Shown here: positions 1-6,232 of the stretch, piece by piece
Layout of the letters: the number at the start of each line of letters is the position of its first letter
Position numbering within the stretch: position 1 is the stretch's first letter
Assembly (NCBI GenBank): GCA_022709995.1
Contig: JAKLHU010000053.1
Location: 1-9,149, forward strand
DNA length: 9,149 bases
Direction of reading: 5' to 3'
From: Verrucomicrobiota bacterium
GTDB taxonomy: Bacteria; Verrucomicrobiota; Lentisphaeria; Oligosphaerales; Oligosphaeraceae
Notes under the pieces: model-generated
Seen by the model: the letters and a program-made list of their open reading frames with translations, nothing else
Database searches by the model: none
What the model was told of the DNA's origin: nothing
Program-made: the position numbers and the translations under genes

Positions 1-1580
1 AAATGATCATGCTGCAAATGGGAAGCGCGCCGCAGGCCCATTTCCCCCAAATCGGCAAAGATCAGGTAGCTGTGGTGTTCCCGGTCCCGCAACCAGGCCA
101 GGCAGGGAGCCGTATAGCCGCGCAGACGCTGGCTGCTTTCCCATGTGGAACGGCCGTGACTGAAGCGCTCCCAAGCATAATCGGGATTGAATTCCTTGAT
201 GATAAACGACTGCCCCTGCCAAGGGATTCGGGTAACCCGCCGTTTCAAGTCGTTCTTCAACCACTGTCCGGCTGAGCACAAGCGCCGGTGCGCCGCCAGC
301 AGCTCCCGGAATTGCTCGCGGGGAAAGCCGGCCAGAAACGTCCAGCGGCCCTCGTCGTCATGAACCGTGGCAAAGCCGTTGTCCACCCCGGTGAAGTCGC
401 GCGCGTGCAAAAGACTGTCGCCGGGTCGGAACGCATACAACGCGGCCACGTCCAGGCTTCGCTTCTTTTCGGCCAGGGCTTCCATCGCCGCGACGACCAC
501 CTGATCCCGACCACAGAAGTCCTGGGTGCCGGCAAAGGCAAGGGTCCGAGCCGCGAGGCTCGGCAGCTGCGCCAAGACTTTCTGGAGCATGGCATTCAGC
601 AGCGGCTGGGCAAACGGTTCCGGCACCACGGTCGCGGTCGCCTCGTGGACAAAGGAACTGAAGCCGCAGGCGGCGGTGCAAATGACCGGCAGACCGGCCG
701 CCAGCCCTTCAATGAGAACTGTCCCGGTCCCCTCTTCCCGGGCAGGATGAACCATGACGTCAGCCGCCAGCAGCAACTCCGGCACATCCTGGCGGGGACC
801 GAGAAACACGACCGCGTCCTCCACCCCCTGCGCCTGAGCCATGTTCCGCACCTTCTCCGGGTCGTCGGCGCCGGCGAGAACGAAACGGACCCGGCTCCGC
901 AGCTCCGCCGGCAAGGCGGTTATGGCGGCCATGACCCGATCCACCCCTTTTCGCCATAAATTGGTTCCGACTTCAATCAGCACGAGGGCGTCTTCCGCCA
1001 GCCCCAGCTCGACCCGCTTCGCGGCGCGCTTCGCCGCGGCGTCCGCCGGGCGCCGGCAACGCGGATCCATGCCGGGAGGCAGATAGACAAAGCGCTCTTC
1101 CGGCAAACCATACGCCGCCATGAAATCCGCTTTCTGCGGCGGGGCGATGTACAGGAGCCGGGTTGGCCCCAGCGGGGCGCAGATCGACCGCTCATGCCGC
1201 AAGTACGTCCGATACCGCGGCAAAAGCCGCAACGCGAACGGCGAATGCTTTTTCGGCATCCAATTGGCCATGCAGGAGTCCGCCACGAAATAGAAATCGG
1301 CGCCGGGGATGCGATTCATGGCCAGGGAGACGTCAAAAGAATGGCGGTAACAGTATTCCTGGAACAGCCGGGCGAACTTGTCCATGGCGCCGTGATTGGT
1401 GCCGGCCCGGATGGGAACGACCTCGACATGGATGCGTTCCGACGGCTGGTCGCCAAGCCATTCGGTGACGAGAATCGTCACCTGGTGCCCGCGACGGGCG
1501 GCTTCCTGGGCAAAACGCAGCGTGTCCTTCTGCAGCCCGCCCCAGGAAAAATATTTATACAAGGCAATCACCAGTTTCAT
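1..1580 (-). CDS. WaaG-like glycosyltransferase fused to an InaA/WaaP-type lipopolysaccharide kinase domain (3' end outside window)
   Basis: One open frame of 526 codons without a stop runs off the left edge. Residues 1-375 align by eye with the LPS-core glucosyltransferase WaaG (GT4, GT-B fold). The start MKLVIALYKYFSWGGLQKD matches the WaaG N-terminus, R210-K211 in the RKGVDR motif fit the nucleotide-sugar site, and E283...E291 form the EX7E motif. From about residue 385 the protein continues past the usual WaaG end (about 374 aa). It enters a segment with a possible catalytic lysine (K462 in FIIKEF) and a following YLIFADLGEMGL strand, as in InaA/WaaP heptose/Kdo kinases (PF06293); the catalytic HxD part lies outside the window. 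Inferred role: sugar addition plus phosphorylation of an LPS-core-like acceptor at the inner membrane. The start is fixed by the WaaG alignment, although only a weak GAG precedes it. It is the last visible gene of the operon, 78 bases after the GT2 gene. The GT assignment is firm; the kinase assignment is good but rests on a partial domain. Confidence 0.88.
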   Translation of the reverse strand, partial: MKLVIALYKYFSWGGLQKDTLRFAQEAARRGHQVTILVTEWLGDQPSERIHVEVVPIRAGTNHGAMDKFARLFQEYCYRHSFDVSLAMNRIPGADFYFVADSCMANWMPKKHSPFALRLLPRYRTYLRHERSICAPLGPTRLLYIAPPQKADFMAAYGLPEERFVYLPPGMDPRCRRPADAAAKRAAKRVELGLAEDALVLIEVGTNLWRKGVDRVMAAITALPAELRSRVRFVLAGADDPEKVRNMAQAQGVEDAVVFLGPRQDVPELLLAADVMVHPAREEGTGTVLIEGLAAGLPVICTAACGFSSFVHEATATVVPEPFAQPLLNAMLQKVLAQLPSLAARTLAFAGTQDFCGRDQVVVAAMEALAEKKRSLDVAALYAFRPGDSLLHARDFTGVDNGFATVHDDEGRWTFLAGFPREQFRELLAAHRRLCSAGQWLKNDLKRRVTRIPWQGQSFIIKEFNPDYAWERFSHGRSTWESSQRLRGYTAPCLAWLRDREHHSYLIFADLGEMGLRRASHLQHDH

Positions 1581-1619
1581 GAAATTTCTCAAGCGTGATA
1601 GTCAGAAATCAACCCATTG

Positions 1620-1644
1620 GGGAAGGCGGCGGCGCCTCCTTCCC
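1620..1644 (-). repeat. Intercistronic hairpin without T-tract
   Basis: A 7-bp perfect stem (1620-1626 with 1638-1644) is followed, after one mismatch, by a 3-bp inner stem and a 3-base loop. It lies in the 78-base gap between the GT2 gene and the WaaG-like gene. No run of T follows it on the transcribed (minus) strand, so it is not a standard intrinsic terminator. It may stabilise mRNA or tune expression of the downstream gene, but that is inference. Confidence 0.5.
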
Positions 1645-1658
1645 TCACACACACTCAC

Positions 1659-2645
1659 TCACCACCAACGCAGCCAGCAGCAGTCCCAGCGATTTGGGCT
1701 GGAGGCCAGCAGCTTCCAGAGCAGCCGGTGCTTCACCTTGCCCCGTCTGGCTAAACAGCCATAAAGTCCCTTTGCCATCGCGTCCGACGCCCAGAATTGC
1801 CGCAGCAGCTCCCGCCGCTCCTGGACCGAACGGGCGTATTTGCGCATCGACCAGACGGCCTCGCCGGCTTTGCGCAGAAGGAGCTGCTCCGCAAGGGAAC
1901 GCTCCGCCGCCAGCGCCGCCAGGGCGCACAGCAGGATGTCAAGCTGCTGCAGCCGGGAGCGGGCGTCAATCGTCCGCATGCAGGACGCCTCGTTCTGATA
2001 ATAATGGTAAAGACAGCAGTCATAATTGATGACGACGGCCTCGGCGGCCCATGCATACGAGTTGGTGAACAACGTGTCCTCGCCGTACTTCAGACTGGCA
2101 TTGAACTGAAGGCTCCGCTCCCGGAGCAACCGGGTCGTGAAGAGCTTCGCCCAACAGGTATCCAGCACCGGCAAATGCGGAACCACCGCCGCAAAATCCG
2201 CCCGGGGCGCCAGCGCGACGACCCCCCGCCGGCGATGAAGACGCCGACCGCCAGCGCCGTCCGACGAGCTCACGCGGGCGTTGCCGCACGTCAAGTCGGC
2301 CTTAGTCTGGCGCTGGAGTTCGAGCAGCCGCAGGCACTCCCGGCTGTCGATCCAGTCATCGGCGTCGACGAACATGACGAGGCGCCCGGTCGCCGCCGCC
2401 AAGCCGGTGTTGCGGCTGGCCGCGACCCCCTGGTTGCTGGGATGGACAAGAAGCCGCATCGCCCCCGGATGACGACCGGCCCAGGAACGGGCGATGTCCG
2501 CCGTGCCGTCGCGGGAGGCGTCGTCGACGACAATGACTTCCGCGGCGCCATCCAGGCGCCCGAGAATGCTCTCCAGACAACGGCCAAGATATTTTTCCGC
2601 CTGATAGGCCGGGATGATGATGCTGAGTTCACAAGCTGGCGTCAC
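1659..2645 (-). CDS. Family 2 glycosyltransferase (GT-A fold)
   Basis: 328 residues. The N-terminal GT-A domain shows the family 2 signatures: the first strand LSIIIPAYQAEKYL (residues 7-20), VVDDASRDGT with D41/D42 for nucleotide binding, the NQGVAASRNTGL block (71-82), and the metal-binding DAD at 94-96 followed by DW. The C-terminal part (KLFTTRLL..., then YGEDTLF and a YHYYQNEASCMR stretch) is typical of EpsJ/LPS-type GT2 enzymes. Donor and acceptor cannot be read from sequence. The frame is open upstream, but the GT-A fold begins at once after the GTG codon at 2645. That GTG is preceded by GGGTGG at a suitable distance and lies 4 bases after the nucleotidyltransferase stop, so I take GTG as the start. 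It is probably translationally coupled and in one operon with the nucleotidyltransferase and the WaaG-like gene; the role is extension of a surface polysaccharide. Confidence 0.92.
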   Translation of the reverse strand: MTPACELSIIIPAYQAEKYLGRCLESILGRLDGAAEVIVVDDASRDGTADIARSWAGRHPGAMRLLVHPSNQGVAASRNTGLAAATGRLVMFVDADDWIDSRECLRLLELQRQTKADLTCGNARVSSSDGAGGRRLHRRRGVVALAPRADFAAVVPHLPVLDTCWAKLFTTRLLRERSLQFNASLKYGEDTLFTNSYAWAAEAVVINYDCCLYHYYQNEASCMRTIDARSRLQQLDILLCALAALAAERSLAEQLLLRKAGEAVWSMRKYARSVQERRELLRQFWASDAMAKGLYGCLARRGKVKHRLLWKLLASSPNRWDCCWLRWW

Positions 2646-2649
2646 CGCG

Positions 2650-3405
2650 TCACCACCCTTTGACCTGACCGTTGGCCAAAGCCTGGAGGAAATACTCGTA
2701 ATCCTTGGGAGTGCCCAGGCTCCAGACGTTTTCGTACTCCTTGCCGACGTTGAGAATGCCGATGCGACCGCCGCGGGCGAGCATCTGGTTGTACACCGGC
2801 GCGACGTAGAATTCGCCGTTGACCCGCAGGTCAGCCGCAATCATGCGATGCGCGTCGGCCACAAAGTCCGCACCGTGCGCAAAAAGATAGATGCCGACGG
2901 TCGCCTCATCCGACACGACCTGCTTCTCCACCACGCCTTCAATCTGGCCGGCCAAACCGAATTTCACAAAAGAGCATTTGGGGTCTTGCGACGTCATGGT
3001 CAGAATCGCCCCGGACAGGGGCGGCTCGCTGGTCAGCAGGCGCAGCAAATCCCCGATGTGGAAATTGACCCACTGGTCGCTGTTGGCGATCAGCAGCGGG
3101 TCGGCCGTGTTGATCTCGGCTTCCGCCAGCAGAACCGTGCACAACGCTCCCTCCGTGACTTGGGAAACAACAATGACCAGGCATCCTGGATAGGTCCGGC
3201 GCAGCCACGCGTCGATCTGAAAATCATCGACATGCTCTTTCAGGCAAAGGAAAATCAGCCGGAAGTCCGTCTCCGGACAGACGTTGTCGACGGCGACCTG
3301 GACCATCAGCTTGCCGCCGACCGGCAGCAGCGGCTTGGGCAAACGATAGGACTGGTCCTGGAATCGCTTGCCCCGCCCGGCCATGGGAATGACGATATTA
3401 AGCAT
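2650..3405 (-). CDS. Sugar- or choline-phosphate nucleotidyltransferase (RfbA/LicC-like)
   Basis: 251 residues from the ATG at 3405. The N-terminus carries the NTP-transferase signature: IPMAGRGKRF (6-15) binds the nucleotide and LPKPLLPV (22-29) contains the catalytic-type K24. ANSDQW at 107-112 supplies the metal-binding Asp (D110). The remainder (VNGEFYVAPVYNQM, then WSLGTPKDYEYFL) matches the C-terminal strands seen in this family, which makes NDP-sugars or CDP-alcohols from NTP and a phosphorylated substrate. The exact substrate is not visible. A longer start at 3420 is possible, but GGAG lies about 8 bases before 3405 and the Rossmann strand starts right there. Its first 8 bases overlap the end of the LicD-family reading frame (ATGCTTAA), a typical coupled arrangement. 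LicD next to this enzyme makes a donor for phosphoryl-type decoration (for example phosphocholine) a reasonable but unproven guess. Confidence 0.9.
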   Translation of the reverse strand: MLNIVIPMAGRGKRFQDQSYRLPKPLLPVGGKLMVQVAVDNVCPETDFRLIFLCLKEHVDDFQIDAWLRRTYPGCLVIVVSQVTEGALCTVLLAEAEINTADPLLIANSDQWVNFHIGDLLRLLTSEPPLSGAILTMTSQDPKCSFVKFGLAGQIEGVVEKQVVSDEATVGIYLFAHGADFVADAHRMIAADLRVNGEFYVAPVYNQMLARGGRIGILNVGKEYENVWSLGTPKDYEYFLQALANGQVKGW

Positions 3406-3655
3406 GCGTGGAGTCTCCATACGGCCCGAAACAGTAGTCATAGACGCCATGCGTGCCTCGCTGTTCTTCCGGAGGCAGCGTCATGTAGTCGCCATAGTGA
3501 TGTTTCAGGATGGCGTCATAGTCCCGGGGAATGGGAAATTCGCCATCTTCAAAACGGTGCGGGACAAGATCCAGGAACAGCTTTTCCGGCCGGGCGCTGC
3601 CATAGTAGTTGGCGCCGAGGGCGGTGCAAAACGGCAGGTCGACGTCCGCCTGGCG
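3398..3655 (-). pseudogene. LicD-family protein, C-terminal fragment only (5' part missing at a junction)
   Basis: This frame ends with TAA at 3400-3398 and encodes about 86 residues with the hallmark C-terminus of LicD phosphotransferases: an ANYYG motif, FEDGEFPIPRDYDAIL, then HHYGDYMTLPPEEQRGTH. In LicD proteins this region follows a nucleotidyltransferase-fold catalytic domain that moves a phosphoalkyl group (phosphocholine in Haemophilus and Streptococcus) onto a glycan. The catalytic N-terminal part is absent. Upstream of about 3640-3660 the DNA codes, in another frame, for a flavin disulfide reductase. The fragment has no start codon or ribosome site of its own. It overlaps the nucleotidyltransferase start by 8 bases, so the intact gene was originally the upstream partner in this operon. 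Its loss is due to deletion/recombination or to contig misjoining. The exact left limit of homology is uncertain by a few codons. Confidence 0.8.
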
Positions 3656-4602
3656 GCGCCCGCGATGTTGTCGGCGGCGATGCGGCCTTGCTTGTTGGCG
3701 GGGCCGGCCAGCAGGATCGCCGTCTTGCCGCCGGTGATGGGACAAGTGACTTCAATCACGTCGCCAGCGGCGAAAATGTCCGGATCCGAAGTGTGCAACT
3801 CGGCGTCGACGATGATATGCCCGGAAGGTGCCAGAGCCAGCCCGGCCGCCTTCGCCAGTTCGGAATTTGGCTTGACGCCGGTGCAAATCACCACCAGATC
3901 CGTCTCCAGGCGGTCGCCGTTGTCCAGAACGACGGTCAATCCGTCCGGCGAGCGCTCCAGCCGGACAATCTGCCGTTGCAGCCGCACTTCGACGCCGCCG
4001 CTGGCCAGTTCCTGCACCAGATACGAGCTCATTTCCGGATCGATGGTCGGCAGGACATGATTGCTGCGCTGAACGAGGGTCACGTCCAGTCCGCGCTCGC
4101 TGAGGTTCTCCGCCGCTTCCAAGCCGACAAAGCCGGCGCCGACAATGACGGCCCGCCTGGCCCCGCGGGTGATCTGCTCGGCCAAGGCATCCATATCGTA
4201 AATCGTCCACAGGCGGTGCACCCGGGGATCGTCCATCCCGGGTATGGCCACATCGACCGGCCGGGCGCCGGTGGCCAGCAGCAGCTTGTCGTACGATTCC
4301 GTGTACTCCTCGCCGCCGCGTTTGCGGATGCGGAGCGTCTTGGCGGCCCGGTCGATGGCGACGGCCTCGCTGCTGGTCCTGATGTCCAGGTTGAACCAGG
4401 ACGCCAATTCTTCCTGATCCATGACCAGGAGCGAGTCGCGGTCCTTGATCACCCCGCCCAGGTGATAGGGCAGACCGCAATTGGCGTACGAAATATGCTT
4501 GCCGCGTTCCAACAGGATGATCTCGACGGATTCATCCAGCCGGCGTAGCCGCGCCGCGGCGCTGGCCCCGGCGGCGACACCACCAATGATGATCACTTTC
4601 AT
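3505..4602 (-). CDS. CoA-disulfide reductase/NADH oxidase-like FAD flavoprotein, 3'-truncated with an alien tail
   Basis: 365 residues are open, but only about 1-315 are genuine. FAD-binding GGVAAGASAAARLRRLD lies at 7-23. The redox-active cysteine is C42 in SYANCGLPY, the form seen in CoA-disulfide reductases. The NAD(P)H Rossmann motif is VIVGAGFVGLE (152-162), the second FAD motif is DIFAAGD (275-281), and AGPANKQGRIAADNIAG (299-315) follows. Relatives continue with a roughly 110-130 residue dimerisation domain, sometimes plus a rhodanese domain. Here that is missing, and residues 316-365 are a low-complexity tail read out of frame through LicD DNA. The family reduces CoA disulfide, polysulfide or O2 with NAD(P)H. 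Dimerisation residues needed for activity would be lost, so this product is probably non-functional as drawn. The start at 4602 is supported by AAAGGG just upstream and by alignment with the family N-terminus. Confidence 0.85.
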   Translation of the reverse strand: MKVIIIGGVAAGASAAARLRRLDESVEIILLERGKHISYANCGLPYHLGGVIKDRDSLLVMDQEELASWFNLDIRTSSEAVAIDRAAKTLRIRKRGGEEYTESYDKLLLATGARPVDVAIPGMDDPRVHRLWTIYDMDALAEQITRGARRAVIVGAGFVGLEAAENLSERGLDVTLVQRSNHVLPTIDPEMSSYLVQELASGGVEVRLQRQIVRLERSPDGLTVVLDNGDRLETDLVVICTGVKPNSELAKAAGLALAPSGHIIVDAELHTSDPDIFAAGDVIEVTCPITGGKTAILLAGPANKQGRIAADNIAGAARRTSTCRFAPPSAPTTMAAPGRKSCSWILSRTVLKMANFPFPGTMTPS

Positions 4603-4875
4603 GGAAAAGCCCTTTCTCGGATTGAGGTGGCGTCAGGCGAGCGTGGAAAACCATGATCAGCCCGAGCCGTGAGCCTTGCTCTGGCGGCCCGGAGCCAGTT
4701 CCCTGATCGCACGGATGAATTCGTTTTCAATCAAATCACGTTTTCAGGGGAGCAGTCCCCGGCTCTGGCCGGTTGAGTCTGGCCAAGTCTTCTGCCGTCC
4801 GCGGTCTGCCGGTGGGGGCGGTCTATGCCGTTGCCGCCGAGATCGGACTGGACTCACTTTTCCGACGAACGCAGC
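4603..4875. other. Intergenic gap with no recognised gene
   Basis: This 273-base gap lies between the DUF2147 gene stop and the flavoprotein gene start, both on the minus strand. It should hold the 5' leader of the flavoprotein gene. I see an AT-richer patch near 4725-4745 but no convincing -35/-10 pair, and no hairpin with a T-tract to end the DUF2147 transcript. Confidence 0.5.
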
Positions 4876-5403
4876 TCAGGTGCGGGGAATCTTCGGAGTC
4901 CACTGTTTGCAATCGGGCAGTTCAAAGCCTTCGGGGAAATCCTTGGGCGTCGTCCGCAGCCAGAACTGATTGCGGCCGAACGGACCGATTTTGCCGCGGA
5001 CGACCAAGTGCTTCTTGACCGGATCCCAGTGCAGCTCGCTGCTGTAAACCTTGCCTTTTTTCGGGTCAAGGATCTTGCCCTTGTCCCAGCGGTTCTTCTT
5101 CGCATCCTTCTGCAGTTCCCAGACAATGTCCAGGCCGGCGAAAAAAGGCTTGTCCGGCAAGGCGACGGCGCGTTCGACCGGGGCATAGATAGTATTCTTT
5201 ACTCTTTCCTTCTCATCGAAAGTGACCACGATGCGTCCATAAAGTTTGTCCTTATACTGGTAGAGCGCGATGATCGACCGCAGCCGGCCGGTTTCATCGT
5301 CGATGATCTTCCAGAATCCCTCAATCTGGTCGTCGGCATGCAGGGCGCGAACGCCACCGAGAGCCAACAGCATCAGAGCCAACAACATAGACTTTTTTTT
5401 CAT
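4876..5403 (-). CDS. Secreted DUF2147-domain protein
   Basis: 175 residues. The N-terminus is a clear Sec signal peptide: MKKKSM, a hydrophobic core LLALMLLALGGV, and a cleavage site after ALHA (about residue 23). The mature part begins DDQIEGFWKIIDDETGRLRS and continues with LYQYKDKLYGRIVVTF. This is the GxW...DDETG...yGkIv pattern of DUF2147, a small beta-rich periplasmic or exported domain of unknown function found widely in Gram-negative bacteria. Later conserved-looking parts include GLDIVWELQKD and the WDKGKILDPKKGKVY stretch, with FWLRTTPKDFPEG near the end. GGGAGGATTT directly before the ATG is a strong ribosome site. An A8 run encodes the KKK right after the start and could slip in replication. 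It is transcribed away from the membrane-protein gene at 5824. Function is unknown. Confidence 0.88.
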   Translation of the reverse strand: MKKKSMLLALMLLALGGVRALHADDQIEGFWKIIDDETGRLRSIIALYQYKDKLYGRIVVTFDEKERVKNTIYAPVERAVALPDKPFFAGLDIVWELQKDAKKNRWDKGKILDPKKGKVYSSELHWDPVKKHLVVRGKIGPFGRNQFWLRTTPKDFPEGFELPDCKQWTPKIPRT

Positions 5404-5823
5404 AAATCCTCCCGCTCGGCGTTTATGGTTCCGAATACTTATTCAATTCCGACGGCGACGTCCTCATTTAGAACCGCGCCGTCGCCAAAAGTCGCACCGC
5501 CGCCGGCGATTCGCCGCCCGTCTCCCCGACCTCGTTTGCAGTCGCCACCTGGCCCCTGGCGAGAAAACGGCAAGACGAATTCGGTCAACGGATTACTGTG
5601 CCATTCCTTGCCCCGCTTGTCAAACGGCCACCCGGCAAATCATTCGCCGCCGCGATCGGGGGCGCGGTCCGCTGCCGCCTCTGGCGCCCGACTGGCAATC
5701 AGGCTCACGGACCGTTATAATATACCAATGTAATTTTGGTCACGACGCATTCTGACTGACACCGGTTCCCGCTCTGGTCCATCGCCCTTGCCCGGCCCTC
5801 ACCCCCAACTAGGAGGAGCAGAC
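5404..5823. other. Divergent intergenic region
   Basis: 420 bases separate the DUF2147 gene (minus) from the membrane-protein gene (plus), and the region must carry both promoters. The plus-strand promoter is visible near 5692-5721. On the minus side there is an AT-rich patch with a small perfect palindrome GAATACTTATTC at 5433-5444, which may sit in the DUF2147 promoter or operator, but no clear -35/-10 pair can be assigned. The rest is GC-rich with no believable gene. Confidence 0.55.
5692..5721 (+). promoter_or_regulatory. Probable sigma70-type promoter of the membrane-protein gene
   Basis: A perfect TATAAT at 5716-5721 stands out in GC-rich surroundings. CTGGCA (4 of 6 to TTGACA) lies 18 bases upstream at 5692-5697. 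Transcription would start near 5728 and leave a leader of about 95 bases before the ATG at 5824. Confidence 0.55.
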
Positions 5824-6207
5824 ATGAACACGTCTATTCTGACGGCCCGCATTCTCGCCCTGGTGTATCTCGCCATCGTTGTCGGTCATTGCACCCGGAG
5901 GGATTATTTCCGGCCGATTCTCAACGACTTTTTGGCGAATTCCGGTCTGCTTTACCTGGGTGGCTGCATGGCCTTGGTGCTGGGCGCCATCCTGGTGCAC
6001 GCGCACAATCTCTGGGTGTCCGACTGGCGGGTGCTGGTGACCCTCATCGGCTGGCTGGCCCTCATCAAGGGCGTTGTTCTCATCAGCTTTCCGGGGCTGG
6101 TCAGGAAAATCGCGTTTCTCGGCAATCTTGGCATCGGCCGGGCCATCATGCTGGCGGTCTGCGTCGGGCTGGGCCTGCTGTTCGCCTGGTGTGGCTGGCT
6201 GGCGTGA
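5824..6207 (+). CDS. Small four-helix integral membrane protein, function unknown
   Basis: 127 residues. AGGAGGAG lies 5 bases before the ATG at 5824, a near-perfect ribosome site, so the in-frame ATG at 5788 is rejected. Four hydrophobic spans are visible: LTARILALVYLAIVVGH (about 5-21), LLYLGGCMALVLGAILVHAH (about 41-60), WRVLVTLIGWLALIKGVVLIS (about 68-88) and RAIMLAVCVGLGLLFAWCGWLA (106 to the end). The loop DWRVLVTLIGWLALIKG resembles a group of uncharacterised small inner-membrane proteins in which a DWR...GWL..IKG pattern recurs. No catalytic residues or transport signature are evident. It stands alone, divergent from the DUF2147 gene and convergent with the oxidoreductase. A role in the inner membrane is all that can be claimed. 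Confidence 0.85.
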   Translation: MNTSILTARILALVYLAIVVGHCTRRDYFRPILNDFLANSGLLYLGGCMALVLGAILVHAHNLWVSDWRVLVTLIGWLALIKGVVLISFPGLVRKIAFLGNLGIGRAIMLAVCVGLGLLFAWCGWLA

Positions 6208-6219
6208 AGACCAGGCTGG

Positions 6220-6231
6220 CGGCGGCCGCCG
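6220..6231. repeat. 12-bp perfect GC palindrome between convergent genes
   Basis: CGGCGGCCGCCG lies in the 25-base gap between the two convergent stop codons. It could form a short stem but has no T-tract on either side, so it is not called a terminator. Confidence 0.4.
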
Positions 6232-6232
6232 A

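Noticed and set aside
288..959. A 223-codon plus-strand open frame
   Set aside because: Antisense shadow of the WaaG-kinase gene in the same codon phase; composition is Arg/Gly/Gln-rich and not protein-like.
1645..1662. CA-rich tract as a phase-variation repeat
   Set aside because: Only about four uninterrupted CA units at the very end of the GT2 gene; too short and badly placed to switch expression.
2614..4548. A 644-codon open frame on the plus strand
   Set aside because: It runs antisense across three well-supported minus-strand genes, has no family resemblance, and reflects the GC bias that removes stops from opposite frames.
6208..6232. Bidirectional terminator between convergent genes
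   Set aside because: The palindrome lacks a loop of its own and there is no T-tract on either strand.
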